Origin: Sinomonas albida
GTDB taxonomy: Bacteria; Actinomycetota; Actinomycetes; Actinomycetales; Micrococcaceae
Length of the DNA: 64,000 nucleotides
Direction: 5' to 3'
NCBI RefSeq assembly: GCF_004919045.1
Contig: NZ_SWDW01000005.1
Coordinates: 186,001 to 250,000, forward strand
Shown here: positions 8,624 through 15,467 of the stretch, one piece after another
Numbering within the stretch: the stretch's first letter is position 1
Layout: the number at the start of each line of letters is the position of its first letter
Notes under the pieces: generated by a model
Databases searched by the model: none
Seen by the model: only the letters and a program-made list of their open reading frames with translations
What the model was told of the DNA's origin: nothing
Position numbers and translations under genes: made by a program

Positions 8624-9067
8624 ATGAGCCGGGAGCCAGACGTCGTCTCCTCGTGGGCCTCGACGCCGGCCATCCGCAAGACGATGCTCGGGAACCGGTC
8701 CCGCGACACCGCGCCCGAGCTCTTGGTCCGCCAGGCCGTCCACGCGATGGGACTGCGCTACCGGGTCGCGTACCGGCCGGAGCCGGCGCTGCGGCGCACG
8801 GCGGACCTCGTGTTCACGCGGGCGCGGGTCGCCGTGTTCATCGACGGCTGCTACTGGCACGGATGCCCCGAGCACTACATCGAACCGAAGCGCAACGTGG
8901 ACTACTGGCGGCCCAAGATTGCGCGCAACCGCGCGCGCGACGAAGAGACGACGGAGGCCCTCACCGAGCGCGGCTGGCGTGTGCTGCGCTTCTGGAGCCA
9001 CGAGGACCCGGCGGCCGTCGCGCTGCAGATCCGACACGCCGTGATTGGGAACGGGCTGGACGGGTAG
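8624..9067 (+). CDS. vsr: Very short patch repair endonuclease (Vsr)
   Basis: The 147-aa product is normal in length for Vsr, which nicks DNA 5' of T:G mismatches formed by deamination of 5-methylcytosine. Recognisable parts are MLGNRSRDTAPELLVRQ (N-terminal DNA-binding segment), RRTADLVFTRARVAVFIDG with the catalytic Asp, and CYWHGCPEHY with the zinc-binding Cys/His set. Vsr genes usually accompany a cytosine-5 methyltransferase, but none is visible within 40 kb on either side in this window. It is divergently transcribed from the GH15 gene. Confidence 0.93.
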   Translation: MSREPDVVSSWASTPAIRKTMLGNRSRDTAPELLVRQAVHAMGLRYRVAYRPEPALRRTADLVFTRARVAVFIDGCYWHGCPEHYIEPKRNVDYWRPKIARNRARDEETTEALTERGWRVLRFWSHEDPAAVALQIRHAVIGNGLDG

Positions 9068-9171
9068 GGGTCCTGTACCCGAATCAGGAGGTCTCAGTTC
9101 TGTCCGCAGTTTCAGCTGCCGTTCACGATCGCGCGGCCTTTCACTGGCCGCGAACCAAGGGAGATGGTGCC

Positions 9172-9840
9172 ATGGCTCTCGGGGGCCGGCTGGCACTCCG
9201 ACGGATTCTCGTCACGGGCGAGGACCCGGAACTGGCAGGACGCCTGGGCACCGTCTTCGAACGGTGCGGGGCGTTGCTCGAGGTCGAGCCAGCAGGCTCG
9301 GCGGACGGGACCCGCATCGCGCGCTCTGCGGCGAGGAGCCTCGGCGGGCTCGACGTGCTCGTCAATACGGGGCCGGTGGTCATCCCCGAAGTCGGGACGC
9401 GGCCGTCCGACATCCGCAGCGGCGTGGAGCGCGCGCTCGAGCGCTCGATGGCCCTCCTCGTGACCACGACCGAGGCGGCGCTCCCGGCCATGGGTGCCGG
9501 CGCGAGCATCATCAACACCGCCGGATTCTCGGCGCAGGGCCCCGTGCTGAGCCGTAGCCAGGAGGCGCTCAAGACGGCGGTCGTCGAGACCACTCGCGGG
9601 TGGGCGCACGCGCTCGGACCCCGGGGCGTGCGCGTCAACGCCGTGGTGGGCGGCCCCCGGTGGGATCCCCTCCTCGAGGCGGGGCTCGATCACGGCCAGC
9701 GACCAGAAACCCTCACGGACGAGGAAGAGCTCGACGCGTTTGTGTACCTCGCGTCCACGGAGTCGAGCCTCCTGTCCGGCTCGGTTCTGGCCGTGGCCCG
9801 CGCGCTGAGGCCGGAAGAGCTCGCGCCCTCCCGCCGCTAA
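9172..9840 (+). CDS. SDR-fold protein with degenerate active site
   Basis: The 222-aa product follows the short-chain dehydrogenase layout (N-terminal Rossmann strand, GLDVLVNTGPVV in place of the NNAG strand, INTAGFSAQGP, GVRVNAVVGGP). However, the TGxxxGxG turn is replaced by TGEDPELAG, and the YxxxK catalytic pair is replaced at the equivalent site by LSRSQEAL. Catalysis of the usual kind is therefore unlikely; a binding or structural role is possible. ATG 9172 follows GAGATGGTGCC, a weak ribosome site. Its stop overlaps the stop of the convergent glycosyltransferase gene by a few bases. Confidence 0.75.
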   Translation: MALGGRLALRRILVTGEDPELAGRLGTVFERCGALLEVEPAGSADGTRIARSAARSLGGLDVLVNTGPVVIPEVGTRPSDIRSGVERALERSMALLVTTTEAALPAMGAGASIINTAGFSAQGPVLSRSQEALKTAVVETTRGWAHALGPRGVRVNAVVGGPRWDPLLEAGLDHGQRPETLTDEEELDAFVYLASTESSLLSGSVLAVARALRPEELAPSRR

Positions 9841-10937
9841 GCGGGTTCTTGGACTCCCGCCCTACCGTTCAGTACGGCGTCGAGGACCGCTCGCGCCGTG
9901 GCGTCCCAGCCCGGAAGGACGGGCCGCGCCGCGCGCGCGGCGGCGCGCCACGCGTCGCACAGGGCGCGATCCGTGAGCCACGCGCGCAGGGCCTGCTCGA
10001 GCACGTCGGCGGACCGGAGGGCGGCGGCCGCGCCGGCCAGCCCCTCTCCGCCGGCGATCGAGAGTCCGAGCGCCTCCTCCGCACCGGTGCCCGCCGCGAC
10101 GAGCGCGGGGACGCCGTGCGAGAGCGAGTCCACGACCGTGAGCCCGAAGGTCTCGCTCGCGCTCGGCAGGACGCTCAGGTCCGCGGCGAGCCACTGGTCT
10201 TCCAGCTCGGCACCGGAGAGCTCTCCCGTGATCGTGACCCGCGGGGCCAGCGGCGGCAGCGACGCTGCCTGCCGAACCTGCCGTGCGTACGAGGCGTCGG
10301 CGCGGTCGGAACCGATGAGGACCGCGTTCCACGGGACGTCGACGAGCCGCTCGAGCGCTTCGAGGAGGATGAGCTGGCCCTTGCCCGGCAGGAGCGCGGC
10401 GACGCACACGATGCGCGCGGGACGGGACCCATGCGCCTCCGCGGCGGTCTCGGCCCCGGGACGGGCGACGGCGGCGCTCACCCCATACCGCTGGGTGAGG
10501 CGGCGCGCGGAGAACTCGCTCGGCGCGAGGACGCCCGTGGCGATCGTGAGGGCCGCGCGTTCGAGGCCCCCGAGGCGCGCCGCGTCAGGGGTGCCCGACG
10601 GCGCCAGGTCCACGAGGGACGAGTGGACGAGGACCCACACGGCGACCCCAGCGCGCTCCGCCTCGCGGAGCTCGTCGGGGCAGCCGAGACCGACCAGGCC
10701 GTCGACGATGGCTGCGCCGCCGCCGTCGGCCGCAATGCCCCTGAGGAGAGCCGAAAGCGCCGCCCGATCCGCGGCGCTGCCCTCCGGCCACGCGCCGGGT
10801 GCGACGTGCTCGCGCACGTCGACGCCGAGTTCACGCAGCCCCGCCATGAGCCGCTGGTTGTAGGTGGTCCCGCCCGACCGCCAGCCGAACGCGCCCGGTC
10901 CGACGACGTCGATCCTCGTGGCCGGGCGGGGAGTCAC
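9837..10937 (-). CDS. Glycosyltransferase family 4
   Basis: The 366-aa product has a GT-B fold: an N-terminal acceptor domain with GGTTYNQRLMAGLRELG, a central hinge with GVLAPSEFSARRL, and a C-terminal GT4 donor domain containing AALLPGKGQLILLEAL, LPSASETFGLTVVDSLSHG and PALVAAGTGAEEAL. The E(x7)E signature of retaining GT4 enzymes is present around SETFGLTVVDSL. Start GTG 10937 overlaps the preceding gene's stop as GTGA, indicating translational coupling. It is the last gene of a three-gene operon with a pterin-synthase-like protein and a dehydrogenase. Acceptor and sugar donor are unknown; a pterin-derived acceptor is an inference from context only. Confidence 0.85.
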   Translation of the reverse strand: MTPRPATRIDVVGPGAFGWRSGGTTYNQRLMAGLRELGVDVREHVAPGAWPEGSAADRAALSALLRGIAADGGGAAIVDGLVGLGCPDELREAERAGVAVWVLVHSSLVDLAPSGTPDAARLGGLERAALTIATGVLAPSEFSARRLTQRYGVSAAVARPGAETAAEAHGSRPARIVCVAALLPGKGQLILLEALERLVDVPWNAVLIGSDRADASYARQVRQAASLPPLAPRVTITGELSGAELEDQWLAADLSVLPSASETFGLTVVDSLSHGVPALVAAGTGAEEALGLSIAGGEGLAGAAAALRSADVLEQALRAWLTDRALCDAWRAAARAARPVLPGWDATARAVLDAVLNGRAGVQEPA

Positions 10938-11323
10938 GGCAGATCCAGGCTGTAGCCGGCCCACGCGTCCGGGTTCTCCCGGAGCACGACCGAGACGCCA
11001 ACAATCCGAGTCCCGCGCGAGGCCGCGAGCCGCTCGGCGACCCCTTCCGCGATGTGGCGCGCCAGAGCCTCCGTGGTCGTGAGGCGCCCCTCGAAGTCGG
11101 GGTGCTCATCGAGATTGCGATACCGGAGGCCGTCGAGGACCTCGCCCAGCATCCCCGACAGGAGCCCGATGTCCAGGACGGTCGCGTTCTCGTCGAGTTC
11201 GCGGGCGCGGACGGTGAGCTCGGCTACGAACGTGGCCCCGTGGAGCCCCTGCGCGGGCCCGAAGGCCGGGCGCGGCAGGCTGTGCGCGACCATGACGTGG
11301 TCACGGACGGTCAGCGTGTACAT
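10934..11323 (-). CDS. 6-pyruvoyl-tetrahydropterin synthase/QueD-like protein, atypical active site
   Basis: The 129-aa product has the T-fold layout of PTPS/QueD: H14 in DHVMVAHS, H28 in GLHGATF, VLDIG in place of the VMDFG strand, YRNLDEHP for the LDH...LN motif, TTTEALAR for PTxEN, and a C-terminal VVLRENP glutamate. The usual zinc triad is H plus HGH; here the third histidine is alanine (HGA), and the catalytic cysteine upstream of it is missing. As far as I recall, actinobacterial homologues share this pattern, so it is a distinct subfamily rather than decay. The start ATG at 11323 lies 23 nt inside the end of the dehydrogenase gene. The reaction is unknown. Confidence 0.8.
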   Translation of the reverse strand: MYTLTVRDHVMVAHSLPRPAFGPAQGLHGATFVAELTVRARELDENATVLDIGLLSGMLGEVLDGLRYRNLDEHPDFEGRLTTTEALARHIAEGVAERLAASRGTRIVGVSVVLRENPDAWAGYSLDLP

Positions 11324-12326
11324 GGTCCTCCTCGGCACCGGGGTAGCGGATCACGTGGCAGGGCCCGTCGAGCACGCCCGAGGCGAGGGCTTCGGCGTCG
11401 CGCGGCAGGTCGGCGAAGTCGGTGGGTCCGCTCAAGAACTGGTCGAAGACGGGGTCGGTGAGCAGCTGGAGCGCGAGGCCGAGCCGCTCGGAGCGCGTGC
11501 GGCGGTGACGGCGTGCCAGCGCAATATTGCCGACTTGGCTCGAGCGCAGCGCGAGGCGCCGGGCGTGGAAGTCGGCACCCAAGGGGATCGAGACGGGCTG
11601 CTCGCCGTACCAGGACAGCTCGAGGACCTCGCCGTCGTCGCCGGCGAGCTCGAGGCTCCGGGCCAAGCCCTCCGCGTGCGCGGAGCAGTGCACCACGAGA
11701 TCGCAGTCGTCGAGCGCCTCGTCGGGCAGCGCGAAGTCGACGCCGAGGGCGTCGGCGAGCGACGCCTTGCCGGGTTCGCGGTCCACCGCTTGCAGGCGCT
11801 CGAGCGGGAAGCGCCTCAGGAGCGCGAGCACCGCACCGCCCACGAGCCCACAGCCGACGACGGCGATGCGGTCGCCGAGGCGGGGCGCCGCGTCCCACAG
11901 GGCGTTGACCGCGGTCTCGACGGCGCCGGCGAGGACCGCGCGCTGCGCGGGGACGCCGTCGGGGATGACCGCAAGCTCGGCGACCGGGACGACGTACCTG
12001 TCCTGGTGCGGGTACAGGCAGAAGACCGTGCGCCCGCGCAGCTCGTCGGGCCCGTCCTCGACGACCCCCACCGAGAGGTAGCCATACTTCACCGGGCACG
12101 GGAAGGAACCCTCCTGATGCGGCGCCTGCATGAGCCCGGCAACCCGCGGTGGAACGTGATTGGCAAGCACCACGCTCTCGGTCCCGCGGCTGTACCCCGA
12201 ATAGAGCGAACGCACGAGCGCCGCGCCCTCGCCGGGCTCGGGGAGCGACTCAGTCCGTAGCTCGCCCTCGCGGGGACCGGTAACCCAGTAGGCCGTTGCG
12301 AATCGGCCGCCGTCCGTCTGATTCAT
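11301..12326 (-). CDS. MDR-superfamily dehydrogenase (BchC-like, no zinc site)
   Basis: The 341-aa product is a medium-chain dehydrogenase/reductase. The N-terminal domain has SLYSGYSRGTESVVL, where classical alcohol dehydrogenases carry the catalytic zinc cysteine, so a catalytic zinc is unlikely. The Rossmann motif is IAVVGCGLVGGAVLALL near residue 170. The pattern resembles BchC-like oxidoreductases. It is the first gene of an operon with the pterin-synthase-like and glycosyltransferase genes (overlapping by 23 and 4 nt), which implies a joint pathway. It diverges from the sigma factor gene across 415 bp. Substrate unknown. Confidence 0.85.
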   Translation of the reverse strand: MNQTDGGRFATAYWVTGPREGELRTESLPEPGEGAALVRSLYSGYSRGTESVVLANHVPPRVAGLMQAPHQEGSFPCPVKYGYLSVGVVEDGPDELRGRTVFCLYPHQDRYVVPVAELAVIPDGVPAQRAVLAGAVETAVNALWDAAPRLGDRIAVVGCGLVGGAVLALLRRFPLERLQAVDREPGKASLADALGVDFALPDEALDDCDLVVHCSAHAEGLARSLELAGDDGEVLELSWYGEQPVSIPLGADFHARRLALRSSQVGNIALARRHRRTRSERLGLALQLLTDPVFDQFLSGPTDFADLPRDAEALASGVLDGPCHVIRYPGAEEDHVHADRP

Positions 12327-12570
12327 GGCTTCACCGCCAGATCGATCGCCGGGCCGGGAGGTCCTGTCGACTCCCTGCTGCGAACATTGTCCTCGCCGCC
12401 CTCGGGGCAGTGGAACCGCTCACGGTCTCCCGGTGATTCCGTCCGTGAGCCGTTCGTTGATTCACCTTCCGTGGCGCCCAGTCCCCCCGGTCTCGCATGC
12501 AGCCTCCGTTTCGCCGCGACCCTTGTCTGCGTGGGGGGTACCCAGCCCGAGGCCGCGTAAACGCCGGGCT

Positions 12571-12595
12571 GTACGTTTCTACCCCCGCCGGGTAT
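12571..12595 (+). promoter_or_regulatory. Possible SigB/SigF-type promoter of the sigma factor gene
   Basis: A perfect GGGTAT -10 (12590-12595) has GTAC at the -35 position with a 15-nt spacer, against the SigB/SigF consensus GTTT-N15-GGGTAT. It lies 147 bp upstream of the sigma factor start, and the first operator palindrome begins at its last base. Self-activation is an inference. The rest of 12327-12741 holds no convincing gene. Confidence 0.4.
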
Positions 12596-12614
12596 AGACA
12601 GAACGGTCTGTCTA
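12595..12614. promoter_or_regulatory. Palindromic operator, copy 1
   Basis: TAGACAGA-ACGG-TCTGTCTA is a palindrome with 8-bp arms, of the type bound by TetR-family repressors. An identical copy lies 48 bp downstream. It overlaps the possible -10 of the sigma factor promoter. No TetR gene is in the window. Confidence 0.65.
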
Positions 12615-12642
12615 GCCGTAGCGTCCAGAGAGTCAGAATATA

Positions 12643-12662
12643 TAGACAGAACGGTCTGTCTA
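12643..12662. promoter_or_regulatory. Palindromic operator, copy 2
   Basis: This is an identical 20-bp copy of the palindrome at 12595-12614, extended by one further A/T pair on each side, 79 bp before the sigma factor start codon. The 48-bp centre-to-centre spacing is about 4.5 helical turns. Confidence 0.65.
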
Positions 12663-12741
12663 TTCGGAGCGGTGAATTCGCGGATTCCACGCAGTTGAAC
12701 GGCCAGTCCCACATCGACGCAGGCGAGAAGGAGACCCGTAC

Positions 12742-13572
12742 ATGACGAGCGTTGAAGAAGAGCGGCGCGTGGCTCAGCCACGGACAGCCGCCCATGACGC
12801 GAACCCCGTTCTCGAGGCGCGCGCAGCTGGAGGCACCACCTTTGAAGATCTGGCCAGCGATGTGGCCTCTCCGGAGACGGCGGCCCGAGCCCAGGAGGCC
12901 GGCGATCTGGCGATCGAGTATCTGGGAGTCGCCGATGCGCTCGCGAAGCGCTTCCGTTGCCCCGGTCACGATCCGGACGATCTTCGCCAGGTGGCCCGCC
13001 TGGGCCTGATCAAGGCGGCCAATCGGTACCGCCAGGACCAGGGCCACGGATTCGTCCCCTATGCCGTGCCCACCATCACGGGCGAGCTCAAGCGCTATCT
13101 GCGGGACCAGTCGTGGGTCGTTCGGCCGCCGCGCGGGATCCAGGAGCTCCGGCTCAAGGTCAACGCTCTGCGTCCCCGGCTCGCGCAGCACCTCGGGCAC
13201 GAGCCCTCAACGAGGGAGCTCAGCGCGGAGCTCGCGCTTCCCGTTGAGGATGTCGCGGAGGCCCAGATCGCGGATGCCTCGATGGTGGCGGATCCGATCG
13301 AGCACGCCGATGCGTCCGAGGATCCTGTGGAGCGGCGGCTCAATGTCGTCGTGGCCGAGGAGGAGCCCGGCTATGAGCGCGTCGAGTCGATGCAGGCTCT
13401 CGCCGATGCGCTCGTGGGAGCGTCGGCGGAGGACTACGAGCTCCTCCACCTTCGCTTCGTGAAGGAACTCACGCAGGATGAGATCGCGCGCGAGCTCGGC
13501 GTGAGCCAGATGCAGGTCTCGCGCCTGCTGCGCCGGCTCCTCGGGAGGCTCCGCCGTCGTATGGCGGCGTGA
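12742..13572 (+). CDS. RNA polymerase sigma factor, SigB/SigF/SigG group
   Basis: The 276-aa product is a group 3 sigma factor. Region 2 runs from about residue 55 (LAIEYLGVADALAKRF, then DPDDLRQVARLGLIKA and FVPYAVPTITGELKRYLRD), region 3 follows (WVVRPPRGIQELRLKV), and region 4 ends the protein with LTQDEIARELGVSQMQVSRLLRRLL, the -35-binding helix-turn-helix. This group controls general stress responses. Partner anti-sigma and anti-anti-sigma genes, usually adjacent, are absent here. Two identical palindromes and a possible self-promoter lie upstream. Promoters resembling this group's consensus precede several downstream genes in the window, so it is a plausible regulator of them. Confidence 0.92.
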   Translation: MTSVEEERRVAQPRTAAHDANPVLEARAAGGTTFEDLASDVASPETAARAQEAGDLAIEYLGVADALAKRFRCPGHDPDDLRQVARLGLIKAANRYRQDQGHGFVPYAVPTITGELKRYLRDQSWVVRPPRGIQELRLKVNALRPRLAQHLGHEPSTRELSAELALPVEDVAEAQIADASMVADPIEHADASEDPVERRLNVVVAEEEPGYERVESMQALADALVGASAEDYELLHLRFVKELTQDEIARELGVSQMQVSRLLRRLLGRLRRRMAA

Positions 13573-13649
13573 GCCCGCCGGGTCCATCGCTCCTCCGCGG
13601 CCTCTCGGGGTCGCGTCCGCTCGGGACTCGCCCCGCCGAGCCGCGATGT

Positions 13650-13674
13650 GTGTGAAGACTTCCCCAGCGGGAAA
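13650..13674 (+). promoter_or_regulatory. Possible SigB-type promoter
   Basis: GTGT (13650-13653), a 15-nt spacer and GGGAAA (13669-13674) resemble the GTTT-N15-GGGWAW pattern, with one -35 mismatch. It lies 65 bp before the proline-rich gene and could drive the small genes at 13740-14774. Confidence 0.4.
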
Positions 13675-13739
13675 CACTCCTGTACGCGAAGAAGGCGGCG
13701 CCGCGGCGCGGTGCTGCCCCGATCATCGCTAGGAGGATC

Positions 13740-13943
13740 ATGTCCGAGCCAAAGACTGGAATCTCTGCAACTACGCTCCCGCCGGAGGAGCGGCCCGAGC
13801 CGTCGCCTGATCCGATCCCGGGTCTCCCGCCGGAACAGCCTGAACCCGGCCGCGGTCCCGACAGCCCGCCGCGCGACCCCTCGACGCCGCCGCTACCGCC
13901 GGACCCGTCGGTTCCGCCCGGTCCGCCCATTCCGCCGCTCTGA
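13740..13943 (+). CDS. Small proline-rich protein
   Basis: The 67-aa product has about 40 percent proline, with repeated PP, PPDP and PPG runs, and no signal peptide or membrane segment; it should be an unfolded cytoplasmic polypeptide. A strong ribosome site, AGGAGG, sits at the right distance before ATG 13740. It is the first of three closely spaced small genes (14 bp to the next) downstream of the sigma factor. I do not recognise a function; a stress-protective, disordered role is only a guess. Confidence 0.6.
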   Translation: MSEPKTGISATTLPPEERPEPSPDPIPGLPPEQPEPGRGPDSPPRDPSTPPLPPDPSVPPGPPIPPL

Positions 13944-13957
13944 GATGAGGAGGAGTC

Positions 13958-14227
13958 ATGCCGGAACGAGACGTGCCACCGAGCATCAAGGACCCCGAAC
14001 TGTACGAGGAGCTCCGTGATGACGGAGCGTCCAAGGAGAAGGCCGCGCGGATTTCGAACGCAGCGGCGAAGCAGGGCCGCGACAAGGTAGGCCGCCGCGG
14101 CGGCCACGCCGAGGACTACGAGGAGCGGACCGTGGGGGAACTGCGGGATCGCGCCAAGGAGCTGGGGATCAAGGGGTATTCGTCCCTTCGGAAGTCCGAG
14201 CTCATCGATGCCCTCAGGAATCACTGA
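13958..14227 (+). CDS. Rho termination factor N-terminal (SAP-like) domain protein
   Basis: The 89-aa product has two parts: residues 1-45 (PPSIKDPELYEELRDDGASKEKAARISNAA, split here as PPSIKDPELY / KEKAARISNAA) match the short DUF7218-type segment found in actinobacterial stress proteins. Residues 52-89 (RTVGELRDRAKELGIKGYSS...LIDALRNH) are a Rho_N/SAP-like helical domain that binds nucleic acid. It is cytoplasmic. The ribosome site GAGGAGG is good, and its 3' end overlaps the next gene by 20 nt, suggesting co-expression. Proteins of this layout are often found beside stress sigma factors. Confidence 0.85.
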   Translation: MPERDVPPSIKDPELYEELRDDGASKEKAARISNAAAKQGRDKVGRRGGHAEDYEERTVGELRDRAKELGIKGYSSLRKSELIDALRNH

Positions 14228-14774
14228 GAATCCGCCGGAGGGCCGGCGGCGCGGAATCTACCGCCGCCGCGAGACCTACGCCGAGAAGCTGGACCGGAAC
14301 TGGTCGGAGATCCTCCAGGAGCTCCGAATCCTCCAGACCGGCCTCCAGCTCATCGCGGGCTTCCTCATGACCCTGCCGTTCCAGGCCCGATTCACCGTGC
14401 TCGACGCCTACGCGACGTGGCTCTACGTCGCGATGGTCGTCACGGCCGCGACCGCGCTCACGGTCGTCCTCATGCCGCTGGGGGTCCACCGCCGACTGTT
14501 CAGGCATCAGGTGAAGAACCGGCTCGTCGCGAGCGGGACCTGGGCCGCCAAAGTCGGTTTGGGCCTCGCCGCAGTCCTGATCGTCGGCACCTCGGCGCTC
14601 ATCTTCGATGTCGTCCTGGGCCGTTGGCAGGCGTGGGCCATCGGGGGCACGCTCGCGGTGCTGTGCCTCGTCATGTTCCTCGGGGTGCCAGCCGCTGTGG
14701 CTCGCACCCCCGAAAATGGGCTCCCCGCCGAGCCCGAAACCACGCATGGCGACACCGACAGCGAGAATCAGTGA
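14208..14774 (+). CDS. DUF6328 family membrane protein
   Basis: The 188-aa product has an N-terminal amphipathic segment (YAEKLDRNWSEILQELRIL), then four predicted membrane spans at about residues 44-60, 66-88, 109-130 and 137-158, and a short acidic tail. This is the DUF6328 pattern: a small inner-membrane protein of unknown function common in actinobacteria. The start overlaps the Rho_N gene by 20 nt. It ends the small operon downstream of the sigma factor. Confidence 0.85.
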   Translation: MPSGITENPPEGRRRGIYRRRETYAEKLDRNWSEILQELRILQTGLQLIAGFLMTLPFQARFTVLDAYATWLYVAMVVTAATALTVVLMPLGVHRRLFRHQVKNRLVASGTWAAKVGLGLAAVLIVGTSALIFDVVLGRWQAWAIGGTLAVLCLVMFLGVPAAVARTPENGLPAEPETTHGDTDSENQ

Positions 14775-15031
14775 CGTCGCGCTCACCAGCCGGTGGTGCC
14801 CCTCGCTGAGGCCGTCCCGCGACCGGGTCCTGTGGACCGATAGAACGTGAGCTTCCGGTTGATTTTGACCCCCAGTCTGTGACCTTATGTGCCCTTTACA
14901 GCATGGGTTTGGTGGCGTCTACTGGAAGAGGCCAGCGGCTTCGGGCGCCGGCGCGAAAGCACCGACCACCACCCCACTGACCGGCTCCTCCGGGAGTCCG
15001 GGGGAGCGGATTGATGGGAGGGAGTAACTCA

Positions 15032-15388
15032 ATGAAGAAGTGGATGCGCTGGGAAGACTACGTCGCAGGAGTCTGCGGTCTGGTCGCCGCGTTGTCGGTG
15101 ATCGTGACCATGCCCTCGGCGGCCGCGACGTCTCTCATGCTCGTCTTCGGCATCCTGCTAATCGCAACGGCCGTCCTCAACCTGTCCATGCCGGGCACAC
15201 CGTGGCTCGAGTACGCACAGGCGGCCGTCGGCGTCCTGCTGTTCATCTCCCCGTGGATCGGTAACTACACCGGATCCGCCGGAGCGGCTTGGACGTCCTG
15301 GATTGCTGGGCTGATCGCCGCGGTCGTGACAGCGGCGGCCATCCGGCCGAGCATCGACACGCATCGCAAGATGATGCCCTCGCACTAG
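15032..15388 (+). CDS. SPW-repeat membrane protein
   Basis: The 118-aa product has four predicted membrane helices and the SPW signature (LFISPWIGNY near residue 75), with the first half reading WEDYVAGVCGLVAALSV. The SPW repeat family comprises small integral membrane proteins found in many bacteria, often stress-associated; no activity is known. ATG 15032 follows GGAGGGAGTAACTCA, a strong ribosome site, and is preferred to an in-frame start at 15011. A strong hairpin terminator follows at 15406. The preceding 14775-15031 is non-coding. Confidence 0.85.
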   Translation: MKKWMRWEDYVAGVCGLVAALSVIVTMPSAAATSLMLVFGILLIATAVLNLSMPGTPWLEYAQAAVGVLLFISPWIGNYTGSAGAAWTSWIAGLIAAVVTAAAIRPSIDTHRKMMPSH

Positions 15389-15405
15389 AAAAAGAGTTAG
15401 TCCAC

Positions 15406-15439
15406 AACGGCCGCGGCGTCCTGAGGCGTCGCGGCCGTT
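15406..15439. terminator. Hairpin terminator between convergent genes
   Basis: A 10-bp stem AACGGCCGCG / CGCGGCCGTT (15406-15415, 15430-15439) lies between the SPW gene and the convergent amylosucrase gene. A short T-run follows on the plus strand. Confidence 0.75.
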
Positions 15440-15467
15440 TCGTGCTCACGGGGCAGGCGGAGCCGCC

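Noticed and set aside
12575-12595. GTTT-N11-GGGTAT upstream of the sigma factor as a consensus promoter
   Set aside because: The spacer is 4 nt too short; only GTAC at the correct spacing remains, so confidence was lowered.
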